Assembly: GCF_900096995.1 (NCBI RefSeq)
Contig: NZ_OANT01000002.1
Location: 1 to 64,000, forward strand
From: Acinetobacter puyangensis
Lineage (GTDB): Bacteria > Pseudomonadota > Gammaproteobacteria > Pseudomonadales > Moraxellaceae
DNA: 64,000 bases
Direction of reading: 5' to 3'
The notes beneath the pieces were generated by a model that worked only from the letters and a program-made list of their open reading frames with translations, was not told the DNA's origin and made no database searches. Numbering within the stretch: the first letter of the stretch is position 1; the number at the start of each line of letters is the position of its first letter. Below are positions 10,141 through 18,819 of the stretch, piece by piece. Both the position numbers and the translations under genes were made by a program.

Positions 10141-10851
10141 ATGTTTGTAATACCAATGGCAGGTCTTAGCTCTAGATTTTTTAAAGCAGGTTATACTGTC
10201 CCAAAATATATGCTCGAATTAAATGATATCACTATTTTTGAATGGTCAGTTTTATCTTTTAAAAAATATTTTCAATCAGATAAATTTGTTTTTATTTTAT
10301 TTGATCATTATGATACTCCAAATTTTGTTAAAGAAAAAATAATAAAACTTGGTATAATAAATTATCAAATAATCATTTTAAATAAATATACTCTGGGACA
10401 AGCTGATACTGTTTATCAAGGAATTAAAGATATTGAAGAAGATGAGATCTATGTTTTTAATATTGATTCTCGTTTAAATAATTTTGAAAAATTACCTTTT
10501 CAAGTTGACGGATATCTCGAAGTTTTTAAAGGAGAAGGGGAGCATTGGTCTTTTGTGTTACCGGGTGAAAATAATACGGTGTTAAGAACAACTGAAAAAC
10601 AGAGAATTTCAGATTTATGTAGTAATGGTTTATATTATTTTGCTTCTTTGGAAAAATACAAAAAATATTTTACCGAAGAGCTAAAATGTTTTGGAAATAA
10701 TGAAATTTACATAGCACCAATATATAATAAATATATTGATAATGGTGAAAATATTAAATATAAAATTGTTGAATTAAAAGATATAGATTTTTGTGGCACA
10801 CCTATAGAATATCTGGAAACTTTAAAAAAATATAATAAGGAGGGTTTATGA
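10141..10851 (+). CDS. Sugar-phosphate-type nucleotidyltransferase
   Basis: A 236-residue protein with the nucleotidyltransferase A signature MAGLSSRFFKAGYTVPKYML (residues 6-25), a Rossmann-like core, GQADTVYQGI for base and ribose contacts, and NIDSR as the metal-binding Asp motif. It should activate a phosphorylated small molecule with an NTP. The family includes capsule-locus cytidylyl- and guanylyltransferases, so neither base nor substrate can be assigned. It overlaps the fused enzyme downstream by four bases (ATGA). Together with the HAD phosphatase and the kinase it forms a likely NDP-precursor module. Confidence 0.75.
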   Translation: MFVIPMAGLSSRFFKAGYTVPKYMLELNDITIFEWSVLSFKKYFQSDKFVFILFDHYDTPNFVKEKIIKLGIINYQIIILNKYTLGQADTVYQGIKDIEEDEIYVFNIDSRLNNFEKLPFQVDGYLEVFKGEGEHWSFVLPGENNTVLRTTEKQRISDLCSNGLYYFASLEKYKKYFTEELKCFGNNEIYIAPIYNKYIDNGENIKYKIVELKDIDFCGTPIEYLETLKKYNKEGL

Positions 10852-12410
10852 TTTTAATTGCATCAGCTGCATATGTAACAACCGATTTTCAGGTCGAATT
10901 AGGAAAAATTCCGCCTTGTTTATTGCCTATAGGTAATAAAAAATTAATTGAATTACAGTATCAATCCTTAATAGAGACTTTTGCTGATGAATCTATATCA
11001 GTTTCACTCCCAGAAAGTTATAATCTGTCAGAATCTGAACAGAAATTATTTGATAATTTAAAAATAGATATTATTTTTGTGCCTGATGCTTTCTCACTTG
11101 CAGAATCTTTATTATATGTTATTAATACAAGTGAGTATTTATATAAAGATGATACTTTTTACCTTTTGCATGGTGATACGTATATTAGTGATTTTTCTCT
11201 ACTTAAATTTCATAATATACTTGCTGTTTCTCAATCAATAGATAGTTATAATTGGGAAGTTGTACGCAGTATGGAAGATCATGCACTTGTGTGGAGTGGT
11301 TTTTTTAATTTTTCATCGATAGGTTATTTGCTTAAGGCTTTAACCTTAAATAAATATAATTTTCCCAAAGCAATAAAATTTTATAATGATAAATATTATT
11401 TAGAAAATATTGAAATAAATAATTGGTATGATTTAGGGCATGCTTATACTTATTTCTCAACACGTGCAAAAATTACGACTCAAAGAGCCTTTAATGAATT
11501 AAAAATTAAAGATGGTATTGTTTATAAAAGTGGAAATCCAAGTATAAAAATTGAGGCTGAAGCAAAATGGTTTGAAAATGTACCATATAAATTAAAAAAA
11601 TATATTCCAGTATTATTAGAGCATGGAAATAAAAATGATCAATATTACTATTGTCTTGAATATTTGCCCTATATTCCATTAAATGAATTATTTGTTCATG
11701 GTAAAAATGAATTATTACAATGGAATAACATCTTTGAAAAACTAAAAACATATTTAAAATGTTCTCAGATTGAAGCTTCAAATGAACAAAAAGAATCAAT
11801 AGATAACGATTTATTAAAGTTATATTCAATAAAGTCAAAAGAACGTTTTCTGACATATCTTGAACAGAAAAATATTTCAATTGATGAAAAAATTATGTAT
11901 AAAAATAAAATTTTACCTTCATTGAGTCAGATTTTGGAAGAATGTATTACTAGAACTACATCTTTAGATGCAATTTATGGAATTATGCATGGGGATCTAT
12001 GTTTTAGCAATATTTTGTTTGATTCTCGCGGAGATAGAATTAAAGTTATTGACCCTAGAGGATTAAGCTATGATAATAATTTTACAATATTTGGTGATTT
12101 AAAATATGATTTTGCAAAACTTACCCATTCAGTAATTGGATATTATGATTTTATTATATCTGGTCATTATAAAATTATTGAAACATCAAGTGGTTCTTTA
12201 GAATTAATCTTTGATATTGATAAGCGTATAGAAAATATTTCTAATCATTTTTATAAGAGTTTTATAATAAATGAATTACATGTAAAAGAAATATTGCCTC
12301 TAGTTATATTATTGTTTTTTTCTATGTTGCCATTACATTCGGATAGACCTGATCGGCAGAAAGTAATGTTTTATAATGCACTAAGGCTTTATTATGAGTA
12401 TATGCTTTGA
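10848..12410 (+). CDS. Fused nucleotidyltransferase-like and APH/choline-kinase-like protein
   Basis: A 520-residue two-domain protein. Residues 1-210 resemble a nucleotidyltransferase (GKIPPCLLPIGNKKLIELQYQSL-type lead; HGDTYI as the acidic motif) but lack a classical G-G-x-G-T-R loop, so activity is doubtful. Residues 215-520 form an aminoglycoside-phosphotransferase/choline-kinase-like domain with HGDLCFSNILFD (catalytic loop, Asp and Asn) and IKVIDPRG (metal-binding Asp). Such fusions occur in capsule and lipooligosaccharide loci, where the kinase phosphorylates a small polyol, sugar or aminoalcohol. Coupled by ATGA overlap to the previous gene. Confidence 0.75.
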   Translation: MILIASAAYVTTDFQVELGKIPPCLLPIGNKKLIELQYQSLIETFADESISVSLPESYNLSESEQKLFDNLKIDIIFVPDAFSLAESLLYVINTSEYLYKDDTFYLLHGDTYISDFSLLKFHNILAVSQSIDSYNWEVVRSMEDHALVWSGFFNFSSIGYLLKALTLNKYNFPKAIKFYNDKYYLENIEINNWYDLGHAYTYFSTRAKITTQRAFNELKIKDGIVYKSGNPSIKIEAEAKWFENVPYKLKKYIPVLLEHGNKNDQYYYCLEYLPYIPLNELFVHGKNELLQWNNIFEKLKTYLKCSQIEASNEQKESIDNDLLKLYSIKSKERFLTYLEQKNISIDEKIMYKNKILPSLSQILEECITRTTSLDAIYGIMHGDLCFSNILFDSRGDRIKVIDPRGLSYDNNFTIFGDLKYDFAKLTHSVIGYYDFIISGHYKIIETSSGSLELIFDIDKRIENISNHFYKSFIINELHVKEILPLVILLFFSMLPLHSDRPDRQKVMFYNALRLYYEYML

Positions 12411-12425
12411 TTTTGGAGAGTAAAT

Positions 12426-13322
12426 ATGGATAATGCACTACTTATTCCTATTCATGGGAAGAAATTTAATTGGTTATATCTATTTTTATTATCTATTCCA
12501 GATTATGAAATTGATGATCTTGATTTCGACATTGTTCTTTTAGTTTCAAATGAAAAGGAAAAAATACAAATTTCTCGTGCTATTTCATGCTCATTACCTC
12601 AATTTAAAGATAATATATTATTTTTTGATGTTTATCAATTTATTGAGTCATCATTGCAACATGAAAAATTATTATATAGATATATCAATAATATTGATCG
12701 GTGTATAGTAAATCTTAAAAAGTTTTGTGCAATTTATTGGGCAAAAAAATATTATAAAAATATTGCAGTTATAGATTGTGACTCTGCTTTTAATAAAACA
12801 ACAAAAGGTTTTTTTGATTGTTTATTTAAAAATTATCAGACAAGATATTATTTTGGTTCTAGCATAGAAAGTAATGAGCTATGTAATAATGTCTTAAATC
12901 ATTGTGCTGGGTTTTTTAATGAGAATCTGAGAGAGAATATATCTCAATTAACTAATGGTTTTAAATGTTATCCGTGGTTTTTTGATGTGCCATTTTATCA
13001 TGTAGATGATTTAAATGAATTTTATGATTATTTCAATTCATCTGAATTTGATGGAGATTTTTGGATGGCTATAGAATGGGAGAGTTTTGAACATATTATT
13101 TATATATATTATTTATGTTTATTTAAAGATGCAAGTATATTAGATTATTCAAATTGCGTGAGAAGTGTAATACCAGAGACTTTATTGTTAACAGAGCTTA
13201 ATAAAATTTACTATAGATATAATTATTATCCAGTATGGATTAGATTTAGAAATGTATTAAATAATCCAGAAAACGTATTAACTAATCAACCAAAAATGTT
13301 TTATCATATAGATAGGTTGTAG
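12426..13322 (+). CDS. Putative DxD glycosyltransferase-like protein
   Basis: A 298-residue soluble protein, last of the operon. It has a Rossmann-like N-terminus (ALLIPIHGKKFNWLYLFL), a KKFCAIYWAKKYYKNIAVIDCDSAF segment split by strand and helix with a DxD-like DCD triad at about residue 119, and an aromatic-rich C-terminus. The DCD after a hydrophobic strand is typical of metal-dependent glycosyltransferases. No family is recognised with confidence. A GGAG precedes the ATG by six bases. Confidence 0.55.
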   Translation: MDNALLIPIHGKKFNWLYLFLLSIPDYEIDDLDFDIVLLVSNEKEKIQISRAISCSLPQFKDNILFFDVYQFIESSLQHEKLLYRYINNIDRCIVNLKKFCAIYWAKKYYKNIAVIDCDSAFNKTTKGFFDCLFKNYQTRYYFGSSIESNELCNNVLNHCAGFFNENLRENISQLTNGFKCYPWFFDVPFYHVDDLNEFYDYFNSSEFDGDFWMAIEWESFEHIIYIYYLCLFKDASILDYSNCVRSVIPETLLLTELNKIYYRYNYYPVWIRFRNVLNNPENVLTNQPKMFYHIDRL

Positions 13323-13410
13323 TAAATTTAAATTCTATATATTTTATAAATTAAAAATGATAGGTTAATATAGGAGTTGGTGTTATTGAATAATGCATTA
13401 TAATTTAAAG

Positions 13411-13436
13411 AATACTTTTTAAAATTAAAAAGTATT
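13411..13436. terminator. Bidirectional AT-rich terminator between convergent genes
   Basis: AATACTTTTT and AAAAAGTATT pair around a six-base loop. It lies between the operon end at 13322 and the convergent metallopeptidase gene, and the loop contains that gene's stop codon. The stem itself supplies the A/T tracts, so it could serve both strands. Confidence 0.6.
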
Positions 13437-14342
13437 TTGATAATATTTAATTAATGTATCAAAAATACAGATGAGTATTTGTCTATTTGTTAATCTTATA
13501 TCAATCCATTCATTGGATAAACGTGCATGATTAATATATGGACATTCAACAAGAATAGTTGGTAATCCTAGGTCATTGCCAATATATTTATCTGAATATC
13601 CATCTCTCGGTACTCCTAGCCAAGTTAGATCGCCATCGACTAAGTTATCAAACTTTTTATGGTACCATACAGCAAGTTTCTGAAAACTTTTAAATAGTAT
13701 TTTTTGACTCCAGTTATGGGAGGCACAACCCCAAGTTAAAGCTAGGTCACTATGGTCATGTAAATTAATAAAACACATACTATCCTTTTTATGTCGATTA
13801 ATCCAATTAACTAATATTTGATTTTCAATTTCGGATAAAGGTTTTTTACCTTTATATTTACCAGCATTTTCCCAGCCATTAGGAAAATTTCTATTAAGGT
13901 CAACTCCATTATGGTTTCTTCGCTGGTTGTTTTTAGTCCCTGATGAATTGATAGCAGGTATAATTCTAAGTGAAAAAGAGGTTCGAATTGCAGATAAAAC
14001 ATCATTGTCTATAAATTTTCTTAATAATTCATCACATAAAAGCATTACTGCTATCGTACTTGAAATCTCTTGTCCATGCTGTCCAGTAACAATTAATAAT
14101 TGTGGAAATTTATTAATTGAAATAGGTGCAGAAGACATTTTTCCAATACCAAAAGGCGATAATACGTATTCTCTAATCTCGTTGCCAAGCATATCTGTTC
14201 CCAATAAGTTCATAGTAATATGATTGGGAAAATCAATAGTTAATTGATCATAAAAATTATATACTAATTTTAGCATGTCTCTTGATGATAATCGAATAGA
14301 GTCATTTGACATATTATACCAAGCATGATCATTTATTTGCAT
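13425..14342 (-). CDS. M14-family zinc carboxypeptidase-like protein
   Basis: A 305-residue protein with the M14 zinc set: GQHGQE (His89 and Glu92), a later INLHDH supplying the third ligand, RRNHNGVDLNRNFP for carboxylate binding, and VECP with the catalytic Glu near residue 266. It has no signal peptide, so it probably acts in the cytoplasm or is a deacylase or amidase of the succinylglutamate-desuccinylase/M14 type. It is convergent to the glycan operon and shares its AT-rich composition. It might trim an amide or peptide bond made by the ATP-grasp ligase, which is an inference only. Confidence 0.8.
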   Translation of the reverse strand: MQINDHAWYNMSNDSIRLSSRDMLKLVYNFYDQLTIDFPNHITMNLLGTDMLGNEIREYVLSPFGIGKMSSAPISINKFPQLLIVTGQHGQEISSTIAVMLLCDELLRKFIDNDVLSAIRTSFSLRIIPAINSSGTKNNQRRNHNGVDLNRNFPNGWENAGKYKGKKPLSEIENQILVNWINRHKKDSMCFINLHDHSDLALTWGCASHNWSQKILFKSFQKLAVWYHKKFDNLVDGDLTWLGVPRDGYSDKYIGNDLGLPTILVECPYINHARLSNEWIDIRLTNRQILICIFDTLIKYYQNTF

Positions 14343-14475
14343 TGTATTTACTACTGTATAGTTACTATCATAATTACTGAATTATAGTTACTAATTTGAC
14401 TTTTGTGAATCGAATGTTAAATATTTTTTATTGATCATTAAGTTTATTTTGACATATTTATAGGAGTATTGGGAT

Positions 14476-15516
14476 ATGAATTGTTTTTATATGATTTTCA
14501 TAAATAGTAAACTATTTACAATAGCGGTTAAAATTTTAATTTTATTAATTTTGGGTTTATTGTTTTCTATTCAAATTTTTGCAAAGTCCCCGTATAATAA
14601 GTTAAATGATAAACTTGATAATCTTAATGTTGTTTATCTAAATAATAAAATTAGAGTTTATTATTCCAATGATCTAAATAATATAGATTTTATTGTTGAT
14701 AGAGTAGATATAAATAGAAATAATATTCCAGATTATGTGGAAAATATCGCAATACAAGCAAATGCAACCCTTGATGTGTTGAATCATCTCGGCTTTATAA
14801 ATCCTTTGGAAAGTCAACGTTATAAAGGGGTGGCACAGTTTATAGATATTCATCTGATTTCTGTTAAAGGCAATGGTGTGGCATATGAAATGCCTGCTAT
14901 GTGGGGAAACAAGAAAAGCAAACAGGACAAGATAGCATTGTTAGTAGTTATTCGTAATAATATAGAAAACTTTCCTGGTGATTATTGGACAACTGTTACA
15001 CATGAATTATTTCATCTTTATCAATACGGTTATAGCCAATTTAAAGGTGGTTGGTATTTAGAAGGAATGGCCAATTGGGCTGAAAGATCTTTAAGAGCTG
15101 GCGCTGTAGGAAGAAATTACAATCAAAAACTACCTCAAACGCAAGCAGAACTAGAAAAAATTTATAATACGCCATATAATCATCTATGGCATCGTTTAGC
15201 GGTTTTGTCAGATAAAACTGATGGAACAATGAAATTACCCCAATCTTTATTAAGCCAAACCTATGTTGATGGTAGTAAAGTTTTTAAAGATGATAAATTA
15301 CGTGGCTACAAATTTATGAGACGTATTTTAGAAAATTTGACTATAGCTTCAAATGAAATATCTATACAAAATAATAGGGATCCATATTATTGGGCTGAAA
15401 AAGATCAAAGAAGCGCATTGAATCGTCCTATTATTCTTAGGGTAATTCAGCAAACAATGCATGAGTTTGGCATGAATAAAACATCTGAAGAGAAAAATTT
15501 TTTACAATTAAAATAG
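14476..15516 (+). CDS. Secreted gluzincin-like metalloprotease
   Basis: A 346-residue protein with an N-terminal hydrophobic signal (about residues 12-36, ending IQIFA). The zinc motif is HELFH at 176-180, with a third ligand Glu196 in GGWYLEGMANW, sixteen residues later, as in gluzincins. The pattern matches uncharacterised secreted peptidases annotated as MXAN_6640-like. A Shine-Dalgarno AGGAG precedes the ATG by about nine bases. A decayed paralogue lies at 16751-17732. The stop codon TAG directly adjoins miniature element M: bases TA are the presumed target duplication and G is the first base of the element. Confidence 0.75.
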   Translation: MNCFYMIFINSKLFTIAVKILILLILGLLFSIQIFAKSPYNKLNDKLDNLNVVYLNNKIRVYYSNDLNNIDFIVDRVDINRNNIPDYVENIAIQANATLDVLNHLGFINPLESQRYKGVAQFIDIHLISVKGNGVAYEMPAMWGNKKSKQDKIALLVVIRNNIENFPGDYWTTVTHELFHLYQYGYSQFKGGWYLEGMANWAERSLRAGAVGRNYNQKLPQTQAELEKIYNTPYNHLWHRLAVLSDKTDGTMKLPQSLLSQTYVDGSKVFKDDKLRGYKFMRRILENLTIASNEISIQNNRDPYYWAEKDQRSALNRPIILRVIQQTMHEFGMNKTSEEKNFLQLK

Positions 15517-15623
15517 GGTCTGTTGACATTTCGTCTATGATTGCGACAGTGGTTGTTTTTTAGGCAATACAAGGCATGAATAGTGAAATTTAGTTATTCT
15601 AAATGAACTATTCATAACGCAGT

Positions 15624-15646
15624 ATGAGGCGCACTGCGCCGCAAGG
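15624..15646 (-). repeat. CCTTGC/TCAT mini-hairpin
   Basis: Minus-strand reading: CCTTGC, arm GGCG(CA), central G, arm (TG)CGCC, TCAT. Sits in element M copy 1 where copy 2 has only six unrelated bases, so it appears to be an insertion of about 22 bases. Confidence 0.7.
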
Positions 15647-15737
15647 AAAACAACCCTGTCCCAAAGGGTTGTGGTTAAAATTCCCCCATACGTCGTTACA
15701 AAGCTCGACAAGGGAATAGCCATTGCCTTCGCTTTGT

Positions 15738-15758
15738 CTTGCGGAGTACACTCCTCAT
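15738..15758 (+). repeat. CTTGC/TCAT mini-hairpin
   Basis: CTTGC, arm GGAG, loop TACA, arm CTCC, TCAT. The second hairpin inside element M copy 1; the corresponding site of copy 2 has no hairpin. Confidence 0.7.
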
Positions 15759-15811
15759 CTGAAGAAATTTTAGCCTACAACGCAATCTATTTATCAAATG
15801 TCAACAGACCC

Positions 15812-16014
15812 TAGGATATTATAGAACAATTTAAATTTAATTTTATCAATATTTGCTAATCTATTCTAATAAAAAATGAATAGAAATAAAATTGTGATTT
15901 AAATACTGATTATTAAACCTAAGAACTAATTACTTAATCAAAATTTAACTTTATGTTAATCTTAAAAAGCTTTAATGGCAAATAAACTATATTTTGTAAA
16001 TAAAGGTTAAAGTT
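15812..16014. other. AT-rich gap upstream of the metzincin gene
   Basis: About 200 bases of AT-rich sequence between element M and the next gene. It presumably holds the promoter of the metzincin gene, but no convincing -35/-10 pair stands out. Confidence 0.4.
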
Positions 16015-16719
16015 ATGTTAAAAAAACTGATTAATTTTATAATTGTTTTGATTTCTTTCTATGGAGTAAATATCTATGCGAATGAAATAAAAACTTTTGA
16101 TCTTCATTTTGTCGTTATCACTAATAATCCAGATGCCAAAACCAAAGTTAATTTAAATCAATTATATGAAGAAGTAAATGTTCTTAATAAATATTTCGTT
16201 AAGGAAGATCGTTCTTCAATTGTCAATTTTAGGTTTAAAAGTGCTTCTCTATATAATGACATCAAAAGCTCAACTTGTCATTTAGTTGATTTAGGTGATG
16301 CAATGCAGCCTTTTAATTTGGAAAATGCAGCTACCTTATTTAATGATTGTACCGATCTTAATGTAAGAGATAAAAATGCAATTAATATCTATATTTTTGA
16401 TGAATATAGTGATTCTAAAGGTTTTAATAGTATTAACAGTTATGGTAAAAGAAATAGTAATAAACCATTTATATTCTTGGACTGGAAAAGGCTAAATCAT
16501 ACGACACAATCTCCGGAAGAACATGAAATGGGACATGCATTTGGTTTAAGTCATGTTTGTGTACCGGGCGCAACAATAAATAGCTCCACTAATATTATGG
16601 CAAGTGCAAGCTGTGGTTTAGGATCTGGGGGTAAACGAGATATAGGGTTCGATGCTAGTCAGGTACAAACTATATTACATTATGTACCTTTAATTGAGGC
16701 AAAACTTGCTTCTCAATAA
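16015..16719 (+). CDS. Secreted metzincin-like zinc metalloprotease
   Basis: A 234-residue precursor with a signal peptide (about 1-22, ending IYA before NE). The extended zinc motif HEMGHAFGLSH (HExxHxxGxxH) near residue 169 defines a metzincin, and NIMAS downstream looks like the Met-turn. Four or more cysteines (STCHL, NDCTD, HVCVP, ASCGL) could form disulfides outside the cell. It lies between two gluzincin-like paralogues, suggesting a small secreted-protease cluster. Target unknown. Confidence 0.8.
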   Translation: MLKKLINFIIVLISFYGVNIYANEIKTFDLHFVVITNNPDAKTKVNLNQLYEEVNVLNKYFVKEDRSSIVNFRFKSASLYNDIKSSTCHLVDLGDAMQPFNLENAATLFNDCTDLNVRDKNAINIYIFDEYSDSKGFNSINSYGKRNSNKPFIFLDWKRLNHTTQSPEEHEMGHAFGLSHVCVPGATINSSTNIMASASCGLGSGGKRDIGFDASQVQTILHYVPLIEAKLASQ

Positions 16720-16750
16720 TTTTAATGTATTAATTTATCTGAAAATTGAA

Positions 16751-17732
16751 TGAATATAAATTATTATATTTTTTTAATCTGTTGTGTGAATGTAGCAAAT
16801 GCTGCTTACATATATAATTCATCAGAATTAATGCTTGCAACGCTAGATACCATATATAAAACTGGTGAATTTACTATTCAACTAATCCAAATAATACAGA
16901 TTATATTCCGGATCAAACCGATATAAATAATAACAGTATTCCAGATTACGTCGAAAATGTAGCAATTCAGGCAACTGCCACAACCGAAGCGTTATCTTTA
17001 TTAGGTTTCGTTCACCCTTTAGATAGTGAACGTTATAAAAATGTTGCACATTATATTGATATACATCTTATATCTAGATCTGGTAATGGTGTTGCCTATG
17101 AAATTCTCAGTAATTGGATTAACAAACCGATAAAAGAGAATAAATGTGCATTACTTTTAGTTGTTCGCCATAATTTGGAACAATTCCCTGGTAATTATTG
17201 GACGACAGTCACCCATGCAATTTTTCATTTATATCAATATGGTTATAACCAGTTTAAAGGTGGCTGGTATCTGGAGGGAATGACGAATCTAATGGAAAGA
17301 CTTTTAAGGTTGGGTACACAGGGTGGTAATGGCCTGACACCTTTACCAGCAACCCAAACTGAGTTGGAAAATAATGTGTATAATGTTGCCTACAATCAAC
17401 TTTGGCACCGTTTGGCCGTATTATCAGATAATACGAATGGTCAATTGAATTTACCATTCGAACTTTTAAACCGTACCTATACCGATGGCAGCAAGGTTTT
17501 TAAGGATGAAAAACTAAAAGGGCATGCTTTTATTAAAAAGGTTCTGAAAAACATGAAATTGAAAACAGATTTGATTTCATCTCAAAATAATTGGGATCCA
17601 CATAATTGGGCTGAAAGCGATCAAATAAGTCCTAGCAATCGGCCATATATGTTGAATGTTATACAAGAGACAATGTATCAATTTGGTATGAATCAAATAC
17701 TTGAAGAACAAAACTTTCTTAATCTCAATTAA
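16751..17732 (+). pseudogene. Decayed paralogue of the 14476-15516 metalloprotease
   Basis: An ATG at 16751 opens a signal-peptide-like start (NYYIFLICCVNVANA) that runs in one frame to about 16870. Homology to the upstream protease then continues in another frame (YYSTNPNNTDYIPD, then DYVENVAIQ) through to the stop at 17732, so a frameshift near 16870 breaks the gene. The zinc motif is HAIFH instead of HELFH, so the catalytic Glu is lost as well. The rest (WTTVTH, GGWYLEGM, LWHRLAVLSD, DGSKVFKDE) aligns closely with its neighbour. Two independent lesions argue for a pseudogene rather than a sequencing error. Confidence 0.85.
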
Positions 17733-17751
17733 GGCATAGTGCTTTGTCCAT

Positions 17752-17776
17752 GTTGATGCTCAATTTGAGCATCAAC
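17752..17776 (+). terminator. Perfect 12-bp hairpin after the protease pseudogene
   Basis: GTTGATGCTCAA and its exact complement are separated by a single T, 19 bases after the pseudogene stop. There is no T-run, so termination efficiency is uncertain. Confidence 0.5.
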
Positions 17777-17994
17777 TAGTTATACGATGCTAAGGTAATA
17801 GCAAGTGTTTTAAGTTGTGCGAAATTACAAAATCTGTATATTATCATATAAAATACTTTATATAGCTCATAGCTTTGTGCTTAAACTAAGTCTTTTTGAA
17901 TAAGCTAGCATGTGAATGATACATATGTTTTTATTGAAAATACTCGTGTTGAATTCTTTGTACAATCCCTGTGGCGATAGCTGAAAACATCAAC

Positions 17995-18195
17995 TATAGC
18001 AAAATTCAAAATGTAAGCTACATTTGTGTCATGCCGGACTTGATCCGGCATCCAGAGTTAACGTATCCTAAATCAAACTCTAGAAAACTAAAGCCTAGGC
18101 CTTAAGAACTTTGCTCTGGATACTTTGAGAGATGTGTATCTCGCAAGGCAAGTATGACGACATGATATGTAGCCCATAAATCGAATTTTGCTATA
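17995..18195. mobile_element. Miniature inverted-repeat element C with REP-like core
   Basis: About 200 bases with outer inverted repeats TATAGCAAAATTC / GAATTTTGCTATA and an inner conserved GCTACAT on each side. Its core is a pair of REP-like hairpins bracketed by GTCAT and ATCCAGAG. The left hairpin (18028-18055) is repeated exactly, in inverse orientation, at 44832-44859 in element D. No coding capacity. Confidence 0.7.
18125..18148 (-). repeat. CCTTGC/TCAA mini-hairpin
   Basis: Minus-strand reading: CCTTGC, arm GAGA, loop TACACA, arm TCTC, TCAA. It occupies the loop of the second REP-like hairpin of element C (outer stem ATACTT / AAGTAT). Confidence 0.65.
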
Positions 18196-18819
18196 ACAAT
18201 TCTTATGTTTGAAAAACTTAACTTTAACTTGTGGTTTATATTAGAAGCATTTCACTATATGAAATAATATGGTTATTTTACTTTTAGAATTAAAAAATGT
18301 ATAAATCATAAAAAATTTTTATCAAAAACAAAATTTTAGTAGGTAACATGATATGTCTGGTTTTTGTCCTAATGCTCAGCAAGACATACAAATGTCATAC
18401 GGTTCATTACAAAGTAGAAAAACTACCTAATGCGTTAGATTGATTAATAAATTTAAAAAATCATTATATTACAATAAATTGAAAATAATATTGTATGCCT
18501 AAATATGTTTAAATTTCACTCATTCAATTGTTTTTTTTATAAAAAAACAATCATGTTTTCATTATTTTTTTCACATAGAGAATATTGTTTTACTTTGCAA
18601 AATTTCTAGGATTTAAATCTATTGATAAAATTTAATTATTTGTTTTATAAGGAATAAATATTATTATTAATCCTCGATGGTATATTTATTAAATTTATGT
18701 TTAAAACATCTATATGTTTTAAAAGACATATTTAATATGTATTTTTTTATTGGTAAAAATATATAGAATGTGCGATGTATTAAGCGTTTTATATTGATTT
18801 TGTGCGGAGAATTTAATTT
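18196..18819. other. AT-rich gap before the resolvase-like gene
   Basis: More than 600 bases with no credible gene. It contains an 11-base perfect hairpin at 18527-18551 (ATTGTTTTTTT / AAAAAAACAAT) that could terminate transcription on either strand. The rest is featureless A/T and presumably holds the promoter for the gene at 18820. Confidence 0.5.

Larger units (their letters stand above)
15516..15811. mobile_element. Miniature inverted-repeat element M, copy 1
   Basis: 296 bases bounded by perfect 16-base inverted repeats GGGTCTGTTGACATTT, with a TA dinucleotide on both sides that fits a TA target duplication. No transposase is encoded, so it is non-autonomous. It is homologous along its length to the inverted copy at 26393-26660, including the shared core around CCCTGTCCC.AAGGGTTGTGG. 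Relative to that copy it carries two extra short hairpins (15624-15646 and 15738-15758). Short reading frames within it are not credible genes. Confidence 0.85.
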
